64,000 nucleotides of DNA from assembly GCA_001792895.1 (NCBI GenBank), contig MARA01000010.1, positions 1-64,000 on the forward strand. The letters are read 5' to 3'. Each line of letters begins with the position of its first letter. Position 1 is the stretch's first letter. The DNA is from Lentinus brumalis. Lineage: Eukaryota > Basidiomycota > Agaricomycetes > Polyporales > Polyporaceae. Shown piece after piece: positions 1-9,123 of the stretch. The notes under the pieces are model-generated. The model worked only from the letters and a program-made list of their open reading frames with translations, searched no databases and had not been told where the DNA came from. Position numbers and translations under genes: made by a program.

Positions 1-835
1 ACGGACGGTAGGGAGGACTCAACGGTGCCTGCCCGGACGGCGAGGAGACTTCCGACGCACGGACGCGACGGGTGCGAACCACGTAGGACACGGAGCGGAG
101 ACCACGGAGACAGTAGCGGATGAAACGGGTTCGAACTTATCGACTCGACGGCGGTAGGACTTCTTGACGGTGACGGCGATACTTTCGACGGTGAGCACGG
201 AGCGGCGGCGGTAGACTTAGAGCTGAACTGTGGGGAGAACGGAATCTGAATTGCACACCGTGCTACCGAAGGTACAAAAGCAAAGCTACCCTAACGACAG
301 CACGCAAGCCTCGGAAAGCCCTCGCAAACGGTCCTGAGCCAATAGGGGCGGGCGGAGCTCCTTGCGCACGGACCTGCTGTCAGCCTTTAACCACAGCTAA
401 CCAACCAGCGCGCGCGCCGAGCCCCAACCGGTTCGAGGCGCTGGCGACCGACGTTTACCCAAGATGGTGGCGCGGAGCTCCAACTCCGGCGATAACCACC
501 CGGCCAATCAACTGGCGTGAAGGACGCTCCAGAACCCCTCCGACCATGCGTCCGTGACCGAGGCTGCGTACGAGACCCCGGAATTGCGGCTAGATGTCTC
601 ATCGGGACGTGAACCGTCTGACAGGCCGCCGCTCGGTGCGGACGGGCTGCAGACCGCGTTGTCCGACCTGTGCGAGGGTTCGGACGGTAGGAGGGGTGAC
701 GGAGCGATAGGGAAGGAGTATGGGGCTGTGGCGAGCATACTGGCCGACGTAGGACGGTCGGGAGTACTGGGCTCGCTCCTGTGGAACCTCCGGAAGGGCG
801 CAAATTCCGTGCATAGACGTGTCCGATACCTATCA
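1..835 (-). repeat. 3' LTR of the Ty3/Gypsy element, partial
   Basis: This matches 11731-12566 and ends at TATCA (831-835), directly before a polypurine tract read on the minus strand. The first ~460 nt differ from the other LTR at only about half a dozen positions. The remaining ~375 nt carry roughly thirty differences plus small indels, mostly transitions. Reverse transcription makes both LTRs identical, so this patchiness is odd. Confidence 0.93.
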
Positions 836-836
836 T

Positions 837-872
837 CCCCTCCCCACTGAAATCTGGACCGTCCTCGGTCCA
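837..872 (-). promoter_or_regulatory. 3' polypurine tract with upstream AGGA-loop hairpin
   Basis: On the minus strand a 7-bp stem (TGGACCG / CGGTCCA, 855-872) closes an AGGA loop. It is followed by ATTTCAGTGGGGAGGGG and then the LTR start TGATAGG. The purine run abutting the LTR is the expected plus-strand primer. The same 17 nt plus a hairpin with the same loop recurs at 4511-4547. Confidence 0.8.
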
Positions 873-929
873 TCCGATTGGCGGGGGATGAGGGGGGAAC
901 GACACCATCGATAGGCTGGCCCCTGCGAG

Positions 930-938
930 TATTTAAAG
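930..938 (+). promoter_or_regulatory. TATA-like box of the antisense gene pair
   Basis: TATTTAAAG lies about 40 bp before the ATG at 979, on the strand opposite to the retrotransposon. A similar TTAAAG (1941-1946) precedes the ATG at 2014. This suggests the antisense genes have their own promoters inside the element. Confidence 0.4.
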
Positions 939-978
939 CCGCCGTACCATCCAGCACTGTCCTGTAGTACCGAACGCC

Positions 979-1700
979 ATGCCGAACGGACCTGCGACTT
1001 GGCCGAGCTCCGGATCACCGTGAGGGAGGACGCTCTTCGGTACGCCGATGGTGCGGTGTCTCTCCTCGAAGCGGACCTTGAGTCTGGAAATTTCGGCGAC
1101 GACGAGGTTGAGCTGCGACGCGACATGTCGACGATAGCTGATCTCCTGGTACGTCCCTATCCTCTCCGGAGTGCCTTCGGTGCTGATTTCCGCCCAGGAC
1201 GGGCTGATGATCCTCGGATGCACCCCCGGACAGGTACTCGAGCTATGCGAGCGTACTCGGACGACCTTATCGGAGTGGCCTATCGAGGCTGCCTCCGGAA
1301 CGCTGCCGTGCGAGACTTCCTGGGCCGGATAGACAGCTCCCGCCGGGCGTTGCGCTTGGCCGCGGTGTCTGCCGAGGAACTGGACGTCTCTCGCGAGCTT
1401 CAGGTCGCCCGAGAGTGCCTCCTAGTGCTGAATCGTTCCCGACGGCCGGACCTGGCCCTGGCCTTCCGTGTTACTGCGGAGATCCGTCGACTCGCGGAGC
1501 GACAGGAAGAGCTCCGCCGCGAGCGCATCGCACTCGAGGACGGCCGGCTCCGAAGCGAAACTCGCGCAGTTGCTCGTAAGCGCTCCCTTCCTACGCGTGC
1601 CGCACGGTCTGACCTTGTTCTGCTAGGAGCGGACTCGCCGGTGCGAGTGGTGTACGACGTCGACGCGGGGGAAGACATCATCGAGGGCTCGGACGCCTAG
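979..1700 (+). pseudogene. Antisense accessory gene 1 of the retrotransposon, helical/coiled-coil protein, frame interrupted
   Basis: The product is not recognised. The reading frame lies on the strand opposite to gag-pol, between the 3' LTR and integrase. The ATG at 979 is one base out of frame with the long frame that begins around 999. A canonical intron is visible at 1149-1197 (GTACGT...CCCAG). A second one-base shift is needed near the C-run at about 1220, after which the frame stays open to the stop at 1700. The C-terminal half is rich in Arg, Glu, Ala and Leu and reads like an amphipathic coiled coil, for example RRLAERQEELRRERIALEDG around 1480-1540. No membrane segment or catalytic motif is visible. 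Both shifts behave as single missing bases in short homopolymers, so this is either a decayed gene or a sequence with indel errors. A chance frame is possible but less likely given the intron and the coiled coil. Confidence 0.5.
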
Positions 1701-2013
1701 GAAGGATCGGAGACGGGGAACTCCTCAGGAGGGCGTGCGGATAGCGCGGAGGGCGCGCTGCGTCGACGGAGCGCCCGTAGAATAGTCCTAAAGCGGAAAT
1801 AAAGTTACTCGTTTCGGCATGACAGCGGATGAACTCCGTTGACGGCGAAGGCGCGGTGACGTCGCGAAGCCCGGTGCTTCCTGATTGTTTGACCTTCGTT
1901 CGTGATTGAGGACGCGAAATTTTTTGCCTCCGAGGCTCCCTTAAAGACCTGCCGTCGGGCGCGTTCGGTCGCTCGTGCTCCTTGACCGCTTCCTCCCTCC
2001 TCGACGCTTCAAC

Positions 2014-4028
2014 ATGGCAGCCCCTCTCTCTCCTAACGTCGACCTCAGCGACCCCGAGGACTTCACCAACGCCTCGAACTTCGCCTCCTTCGTCGAGGGC
2101 TTCGTCCTGGACGAGCTGCACCCCTACTCGGGCCGATACTACGGGGAGGCCGCGGAGCACTTCCTCCGCTACCTGGTGAGTTTCGCCCTGTTTGTCGGAG
2201 CCATCGGGGGCCAACCGGGCGGTCGACTGAATCCTCTAGGAGGCCGCGCCTTCCGAACCCAGCGGGGAATACCGGTCCCGCTTTCCCGCGTTTTGGGGGA
2301 CGTTCAGCGAGCACGCCCCCCGGAGCTCCAGCGGGAGTTCTTCCGCAAGTGCAGCCAGGCGGTCCTGGCCCGGGACGCGGACTTCCTCGCGCGCAAGTCC
2401 AACTCCACCAGGAAGGCATCAAGAACGCCGAGGCCCGCTTCCAGGAAGTGTCGCGCCGCGTCAAACCCGGTCGGCGGAACACTCCCGCGGACGTCGCGGA
2501 GGCTCGGGACTTGGAGCACGAGCTGAAGCTGGCGCGGAGCCGGCTTGAGGTCTACCAGAAGGCGGAGACCGCCGTCTCGGACTACGGTACGTTCCTACGC
2601 CTCCGAGGCGTCCCTTTTTGCGCTAACCTCCGGCGTGTAGTGAACTTGCTCGCGAACGCGGACCCCTCCGAGCCTCGCGCTCTCGAATTTACGGACAAGG
2701 ACAAGTACCTCCCGTTCGCCCCGGACGTCGTAGCGAAACTCTTCAGGATCTCGCCGCTTCCTAGCCCGCCGCCCGCACGCACGACTTCTCAAGGCCCCAA
2801 GACCCCGCAAGGGCGCAAGGCTCCGCAAGGGCCGAAGACTCCGCAGGGTTCGAAGGCTCCGCCGGGTCCGAAGACTCCGCCGGGTCCGAAGACTCCGCAG
2901 GGACAGAAACCTCCGCAGGACGACGGCGGCGATGAGGACGCTGAAGGTTCCAGCGAGGACGACGAGCTCGCCAGCACGACGCAGGAACCCCAGCCCAGTG
3001 GCAGCAAGAAGCGCAAGCCCGCCAGTGGCTCTGGCCGGCGCGGCGGCAGGAAGAAGCCCAAGACCGACCCCACGAGCGGCTCGGAGGAGGGAGTGCTGCT
3101 CTCCTTCGAGGGACCAGTAAGTCTCCGCTCGTTCCTGCCGCGGCGATCGTTTGCTAACTTGTAGGACCTTAGTGCGACCACTGTCGCTCGAAGGGGGGCC
3201 GCTGCCTCCCGTCGGGGAAGGTCGGCCTCTGCCAGAAGTGCAAGAAGGACGCGCAAGGGTGCCGGTGGCCGGCTCCACGTCTTCGGCGAGATGTCCTGTA
3301 AGTCCGTCCTCTTCTCTGCCTTCCGCGGTGGCTGACCCTTAGCGTTCGATAGGGAACCGCAAGACCATCGCCCTCTTCAACGGCGAGGGCTGGGTTCCTA
3401 TCCCCGGAACCCCCGACATCCTACATGGCCGTCCGTTCATCGATCTTCGAGCGGGACCGCCGCGTTTCCGAGTCGTCGACCAGGACGGACTCGCGGAGCG
3501 GCTGCGAGCTGTCGGTCTGCCCGACGCCATCGCGCCCACTGCGATCCCAGCGGACTTCGCTCCGACCGTCGAGCCCGCGGAGGTCGCGGCCTTCCGCGAC
3601 AAGCACAAGGGCTGGGCGGTCTTCAAGGTCCTTCCCTGGAACGCGCCCGCTCCTACTGCGCCTCCGACGACTCCTGCCGGGACTGCGGGGACCTCCTTGC
3701 CTGCGGGGGTCTCGTTCTCCGCTCCCTTCTCGTCCCCTACCAGGGGGACTTGTCCGGACTCTCGCCGTTCGACCGGCTGGTCGCGGAGAACCGGCTGGAG
3801 GCCAACCGGCTGGTGTACGACATCTGGGGGAAGGCCCACGAGCTCGTCGCTCGGATGACGCGGGAGAAGGAGCTCACCGGAGAGACCTTCGGGAAGTATC
3901 GGTCGGAGGAGGAGGGGGTGGAGCTGCCTCCCAAGATCAGCTTTTCGCGGCTCGCGGCGACGGACCCCGGACAGGACCTCGTCGCGAAGCTCCTCCGGTT
4001 CCGTGCTCCTGGGGGTGGGGACGCCTGA
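2014..4028 (+). pseudogene. Antisense accessory gene 2 of the retrotransposon, Zn2Cys6-like cluster protein, frame interrupted
   Basis: This intron-containing gene is antisense to the element. Exon 1 (2014-2175) begins MAAPLSPNVDLSDPEDF. Introns are 2176-2239, one near 2585-2640 (GTACGT...TGTAG), 3117-3172, and one from about 3309. The middle part has a charged helical stretch, a tandem Gly-Pro-Lys-Thr-Pro-Gln hexapeptide region (2790-2918), an acidic stretch and a basic stretch (KKRK, GRRGGRKK), the last probably a nuclear localisation signal. The exon at 3173 encodes C-x2-C-x6-C-x8-C-x2-C-x6-C with CDHCRSKGGRC, the spacing of fungal Zn(II)2Cys6 DNA-binding clusters. The C-terminal part ends DPGQDLVAKLLRFRAPGGGD. 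At least three single-base shifts (about 2320, 2397, 3740) interrupt the frame, each in a homopolymer. DNA binding is inferred from the cluster alone. The position before the 3' LTR recalls where accessory or env genes sit in other retroelements, but nothing here resembles env. Confidence 0.6.
2790..2918 (+). repeat. 18-bp-period coding minisatellite (GPKTPQ repeats)
   Basis: Imperfect 18-bp units such as CGGGTCCGAAGACTCCGC follow one another and encode a Pro/Lys-rich hexapeptide repeat in antisense gene 2. Confidence 0.8.
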
Positions 4029-4510
4029 TTGCGCTTCGGACGCCTCGGACGGTCCTCCTGTGTCAGTAGCAGGAGCGTTAGTGGGCTTCGGTCGCTTTGT
4101 ACAGTAATAATTTTCTTGGTCTGTCCTTGTAGTCTCGAATGCTTTGTATATGCAAAGAAAATGAATGCTGTCTTGTTTTGAATTGGACTGAGTGGTAAGG
4201 ATAGTGTGGTGCGCCGTAGGGGCAGAATTGTAAGTACTAGTGTCTAGATGTAAAGGAATGTTGTAACGCATCGGACGGGGCTCGGACGCCTCGGAGGCGC
4301 GATATGCCCGGTAGTTGGCCACGTAGGAAACCTGATAGGAAGGTCCGGAGAGGTAAAGGAATGTGAGACGACCCTTAGAGACTCGGAGAAAATTCGGACG
4401 GTAGTGCGGAAGGAGAATAGATTGTCATAGGGAAGGGAACGGGGGACGTAAGTAAAGGGCAACAGTAGGTATAGTTTCTCGTAATGTAGTGCTTGGCGCG
4501 GGATATCCCT
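4029..4510. other. Non-coding stretch between antisense gene 2 and the internal hairpin
   Basis: This holds the AT-richer 3' flank of antisense gene 2 (TAATAATTTTC at about 4105). No supported reading frame is seen on either strand. Confidence 0.5.
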
Positions 4511-4547
4511 CCCCTCCCCACTGAAATGTCGACTGTCCTCAGTCGAC
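4511..4547 (-). promoter_or_regulatory. Internal polypurine tract with AGGA-loop hairpin, second copy
   Basis: It lies just downstream (minus sense) of the integrase stop. An 8-bp stem GTCGACTG / CAGTCGAC with loop AGGA is followed by the same ATTTCAGTGGGGAGGGG as at 837-853. Two stem pairs differ from the other copy in a compensatory way. It could act as an internal (central-type) polypurine tract or mark the old 3' end of the internal region. Confidence 0.7.
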
Positions 4548-4575
4548 GCTTCCGTGGGCGCTAAACCCGGGGTGG

Positions 4576-6113
4576 TTAATCCACGTCCTCGAAGTCCTCC
4601 TGCTCATCTACCTCCGTTGCTTCGATGATGCGGAGCTTGTCGTCGGAGACGTCGAGCGCACCGTCGGGCACGTAGATAGCTTCTCGGGCGAGGTACGGGA
4701 TGAGTCGGAAGGCGGCGACGGGGCGGTCGAAGACGGCGCCGTTGAGTTCGGCGATGACATATGCTCCGCCGCGGTTCCGCTTGATGACCACGTAGGGGCC
4801 GAGGTAACGGGGGCGCATCTTGCGGTTGAGGGACTTTTCGATGGCGGTATTGCGCATGAGGACGAGGCGTCCGCGCTCGAAGTTGAAGGACTTGATTGTC
4901 CGAGCGTGGTCCTGCTCGAACTTCTGCGCTGCCTCGACCCGCTGCTTGAAGACCGTAGAGCGCAGGAGGCTGAGCTGCTCCGGACGCTTCTGGAGTGCGA
5001 TGGCGCGTCGGACGATGAGCTCGGCGGTCGATAGCATCTTGGTGGGTACCGGCATCAGGTAGGTCGCCTCAGCGATGTCGAATGGCATGATTGGGTTCGT
5101 CCCGGTGACCGCGAAGTACGGAGAGCAGCCTAGGCGTCGTCGGACGGTGACTCTGTCCGCCCAGAGGGTGGTGTATACTCGGGAGACCCATAGGGAGGCA
5201 TCCCCGTCGCAGGCCTTGAAGAGGCCGTCCCGGACGTGGAAGTGCGGTCTTTCGACTATTCCGTTTGCCTGCGAATTGTAGCCGGAGATACGGATATGAA
5301 AGACGTGGTACTTCTTCGAGAGGTACTCGAGGGCGGCTATCCAGGGGACCCGTTGTCGGACACGATCTCGGAGACCGCGCCCCACCGGCACAGGAGATCT
5401 TGGTAGAGCCAGTCGCCGATGACTTGCGCGGTCTGCGACTTGGACGCTCGGCCTTCGACCCAGGACGTAGTAGCGCACCGAGCGTGGAAGAAGTGCTTGT
5501 AGGTCCCTGGCATATCCATAGAGTCGACGTGAACGCGGACCATCGGCGGAGCAGGGTACGGAATGGTCGGAGGGATGTGGATACGAGTAGTCTGGCGGAT
5601 CTGGCACAGGTGACAGCTACGGACGTACCAGGCAACGTCGGACTTCATTTCCGGCCACCAGAAACGTTCCGCGACGAAGGCTCGGGTCGCGTAGATTCCG
5701 CGGTGTCCGATGTAATCGTGCATTTCGACTAGGACCTGCGAGCGGATGTCCGGTGCGAGTACCCTCTTGTGGGCCCCGTCTTCTGAGGTGCGCCAAAGGC
5801 GGCCCTCCTTGTCGACGAAGAAATCCTTGGCCCACTTCGAGAGTCGGGTGAACTCCCGGTCGTCGAGCTCTGACGGGCGCTCGCGAGATCTTAACCACTC
5901 GCGCGCTAGCTCGAGGCGTCGGTCCATCTTCGCTGCAGCGGATGTCCGCGGAAACCGATCGTACGGTATCGGCGGGACCTCCGGTAGCTTCGCGGACGTT
6001 CCGCTGGTTTGCTGCATGAGGATGGTGAAGGAGGGCGCGTCCGGTGCGGCCGGTGCGCGTAGCGGGGCGTCGGACAAACGGAGCGTCGGAGGAGGGTTGA
6101 CCAAGTGCATCAT
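4576..6113 (-). CDS. Integrase domain of pol (frameshifted)
   Basis: This is the C-terminal part of the Ty3/Gypsy polyprotein, which inserts the cDNA. Reading on the minus strand, an H2C2 zinc-binding region is visible (HDYIGHRG, then CHLCQIRQ), followed by the DDE core: the first Asp in VHVDSMDM, the second in VSDNGS, and the Glu in NGIVERPH. The C-terminal region contains the GPY module (YLGPYVVIK). No chromodomain follows; the protein ends in an acidic tail (DEQEDFEDVD). Near 5341-5346 the frame shifts by one base in a G/C run, splitting the core between the second Asp and the Glu. All catalytic residues are present, so the defect is only the indel. Upstream it continues from RNase H through a shift at about 6178. 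Confidence 0.92.
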
Positions 6114-6732
6114 GCTATAGAGCCGGTCGATCCAGTCGTCGAAGTCATCGTCCGGCTCGGGCGTGTCTCCCGGCTGAGGGGACGCCTCGACAGGCCGTCG
6201 GGGCCGTGGTGTACTCCGGGTACGTGGACTAGGGTGAAGTGGAAGGTTGTGATGGAGACTATCCAGCGGTTCATCGAAGCGGACGGGGCGTAGTCGGGGT
6301 GCCGGAGCATACCCTCGATGTAGCGGGCGTCGACTTCGACGACAAGGTTGCGGACCCCGATCAGGTGGAACCGGAGTGCGCGAGTGTCCGGTAGAGTCCG
6401 TAAAGCTCGAGCTTGGCCTGCGAGAAACGGGCTTCGCGCTCGTTGAGGGTTATAGAGCCGAAGCGATTGTAGTAGCGGATTTTCGGGTCGTTGATGTCTT
6501 GTTGGGCGAGGTGGTAGCCCACGGCGATGTAGGAGGTGTCGACGGCCAGGATGACAGGAGCGTCGGACTCGTAGTCGAGCGGACGGAGGGCGGGGGAGTC
6601 CAGGAGAGCCTGCTTGAGGTCCGCCATCGCCTGTAGCTGCTCCGCCCCGAACTCGAAAGGAACATCCTTCCGAGTTAGCTTGACCAGGGGGTTAGCTCGC
6701 TTGGCGAAGTCCTTGATGAAGATGCGGGCCAC
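6114..6732 (-). CDS. RNase H domain of pol (frameshifted)
   Basis: RNase H degrades the RNA strand of the hybrid and leaves the polypurine primer. Acidic residues expected of the fold are visible in VILAVDTSYIAVG, in QAKLELYGL and in VEVDARYIEGM, followed by the Gypsy-typical HVPGVHHGPDGLSRR. One-base shifts at about 6382 and at 6178-6181 interrupt the frame. Placement between RT and integrase confirms the Ty3/Gypsy order. Confidence 0.9.
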
Positions 6733-8250
6733 CCCGACCGTTCCGAGGAAGGCCCGGACCTCCGAGAGGTCCTTGCACGGTCCCCAGTTGGCGATGGCTT
6801 CGGTGCGCTTGACGTCGGGCTTACGCCCTCCGGAGTACAGAAGTGCCCGATGGCTACGAACTCCGGTGGTCCTATGTTCGCCTTAGTCCCGGAGAACGTC
6901 CCGCCGGCATGCTTGACCCGCTGAACGCAACGGTTGACGTCCGGTAGATGTTCCCAGAAGTACCTTCGGACTCCCGGATTCGCCGGGATCATCTCCCACC
7001 CTCCTACGGCAACCTTGTACTGGTCCGCGGGGCCCTTGACCGTAACATCGTCGATATAGGGAAGGGTTACGTGCGGGATCTCCGGCTGCAGGATGAACGT
7101 GACGTCGTCGTGGAAGATCGGAACTGAGTTCGACCAACCCATCGGAAGCGTCGTAAGGCGCATAGCTCCGAACGGCGTCTGGAAGGTGGTTAAGTCGCGC
7201 GAGCGCTCGTCGATTTCCCGTTCGTCGTACCCCACGTAGAGGTCCAACGTCGTGCCACACGCGCGACCGGCGAACTGTTCCGCGAGGTGATCCGGGACCG
7301 GCGGGACTCCGGAGTGCTGGATGGTGACCTTGTTGAGAGGCTCGAGGCTGTGGACGATCCGAATGTTGCCGTCCTTCTTGAGTACGCAGAACCACCGGGA
7401 CCGGTAGGACGCGTTGGAAGGCTCGTAGACTCCGGCGGCGATCTTCCGTTGGATGAGGGCCGCGGCTTGAGCGTAAATACCGGGCGGGATAGGGAAGTTC
7501 TTCTCTACCCACGGAACATGCGGAATGACCGGGAAGCGCACTGGGGGGAACATGTCACGCCGGAAGCTGCCCCGCTCGGAGTCGTCCCACGCGAATGCTC
7601 CCTGTTGTTTGCACATGAAGTCGTCTAGGACGTCCAGCTCGGCGGGCAGTAACCATTGCGCGTGATGCGCTCGAAAACGCTCCCTGCGCTCCGCGGTGTA
7701 GCGTCCCGTCGGAACATACGGCGGAGGGTTCGGGTCTAGGAGCGGGAGGTCGGCTAGGGGTCGCCGATCCGGTTGCGGACGATGCGGTATTCTGCGGGCA
7801 GCTCGCCGATCACAGGACGGACCTTGAGAGCGACCGGCTTGTATTTCTTTTTGCTTTTTAGTAGAACCGTGAACGGAGGCTTGGAACCAGTAGCGGAGAG
7901 ACGAGGGGTATCGCGGTTCGGGGGGACCGGTCGCTGCGGTTGGCTTTTCGTCTTGGAGACTGGGTATGTAGCCACCGGACGGCCCGGACCCACCGGAACC
8001 GACGTAGGAGATAGAGAGCCGGAAGCAGAGGAACGCATCGGAGAGACAGAGGACGAGAGAGCTGACGGAACAGTGGAAAAGAAGAGGGATTGGAGCGACG
8101 GTTTAGACGTGACCTCCTCGCAAGCGGACAGATAGGAAAGGAGAATAGATATAGGGGCACCGTCGGGCATGGGGGCGTAGGCGGTAGCCCGGGCGTGCTG
8201 GGTGGTATGCTGGTATTCTACCAGAAGGGCGACCTCTCCCCGACCGGCGG
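6733..8250 (-). CDS. Reverse transcriptase of pol with N-terminal linker (frameshifted)
   Basis: The linker (8250 to about 7620) is Ser/Pro-rich and then reads into RT. RT motifs are in order: VLKKDGNIRIVHSL in the fingers, TTLDLYVGYDE around the first catalytic Asp, TTFQTPFG and LPMGWSNS, and the catalytic LPYIDDV (motif C, YIDD), followed by GHFCTPEG in the thumb/connection. The enzyme copies element RNA into cDNA in cytoplasmic particles. One-base shifts are needed at about 8269 (A run), 7757 (G run) and 6825 (C run). No stop codon lies in the expected frame. Confidence 0.93.
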
Positions 8251-9120
8251 TCAGATCCTCGAAGGCCGAAAACCCATGGGCGGTTCCGACGTCTTCGGCG
8301 AGTCTCCGCGGGCGTAAGTGCGGAGGGTCAGGCAGCGGTCCGTGTTCGGACAGGTAACCACCAGCTCGTGCTTCTCGTCGGGGAGGTTCCGGCTGCTGAC
8401 CCCCATCAGAGTCTCGAAGGGACGACCGAGCAGGATGTCGTAGGCGGCGTTCTCCACGACGTGCATCTGTAGGTAGATGGCGATCCCGCCCTGCAGCTCC
8501 AGTAGGACGTTGTTAGCTAGGCCTTTGGTGGTGTCCTTGGTTCCGTTTGCGGAGGTCATCGGATTCTTCTGCCTCTCGTCGCACGGGATGCCGAGCTCGT
8601 AGCATTTGTCCGCCGAGATCGCTACGACCTCGGAGCCGGGGTCGTAGACGCACTCTACCAGTTCCGCCTCGTTGACCCAGGCGAAGAGCGCCCGGAGTTT
8701 CTCGCTGGGCTTGCCGACTATGAGACTGTTGGAGCGGCTGCGTTGGCGGGGAACCGGCTCGTCCTCTTCGTCGTCGGCGTCGCCTCCCCGCAGCTGGAGG
8801 GACACGATGCCTCCGGTGCTTCCTGCCTCCTCGGGCGGACCGGACAGGTCCTCCAGGCACTGCACCGACTCCAGGACGTCTTCGGAGGTCTCGGGGTCGT
8901 CCATCATTACGGACAGGACCGACAGCGGGATGGCCGGCACGTCGAAGGCGACGCGTTTGCTGCCCGTCATCTTGTGCGCCTTCTTACAGATTCCCGGAGC
9001 GAGACTGAAGAGCTCGGACACGGAGAGGTGGACCGACTGCTCGTTGACGAAGTTGCGCTGCCAACACGCTCCTCTGCATCCTTGTCCGCTACCGGCGGGA
9101 GGTTCCGGTACGCAGTAACC
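8251..9120 (-). CDS. Aspartic protease domain of pol, in frame after the gag stop
   Basis: The frame is open from the codon after the gag TAG (9121-9123) to 8251 and is the same frame as gag. The retropepsin signature is VYDPGSEVV, with DPGS in place of the usual DTGS/DSGS, followed by the C-terminal YDILLGRPF. An acidic, Ser/Arg-rich stretch precedes it. There is no ATG-initiated start needed if the TAG is read through. The enzyme would cleave the Gag and Gag-Pol polyproteins. Confidence 0.85.
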   Translation of the reverse strand, partial: GYCVPEPPAGSGQGCRGACWQRNFVNEQSVHLSVSELFSLAPGICKKAHKMTGSKRVAFDVPAIPLSVLSVMMDDPETSEDVLESVQCLEDLSGPPEEAGSTGGIVSLQLRGGDADDEEDEPVPRQRSRSNSLIVGKPSEKLRALFAWVNEAELVECVYDPGSEVVAISADKCYELGIPCDERQKNPMTSANGTKDTTKGLANNVLLELQGGIAIYLQMHVVENAAYDILLGRPFETLMGVSSRNLPDEKHELVVTCPNTDRCLTLRTYARGDSPKTSEPPMGFRPSRI

Positions 9121-9123
9121 CTA
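9121..9123 (-). other. In-frame TAG between gag and pol, candidate readthrough stop
   Basis: The gag frame ends ...AARR-TAG. The next codons, GGT TAC TGC, continue in the same frame for 290 codons into protease. A TAG followed by G is the context used by gammaretroviruses for gag-pol readthrough. Short GC-rich inverted repeats follow (GGTTAC..GTACC, CCGG..CCGG). Readthrough is inferred, not shown. Confidence 0.6.

Noticed and set aside
837..4510. Env-like gene in the region after integrase
   Set aside because: The genes there are on the opposite strand, have no signal peptide or membrane segment, and carry a zinc cluster.
4576..6113. Chromodomain at the integrase C-terminus
   Set aside because: After the GPY module only an acidic tail is seen; no aromatic cage residues.
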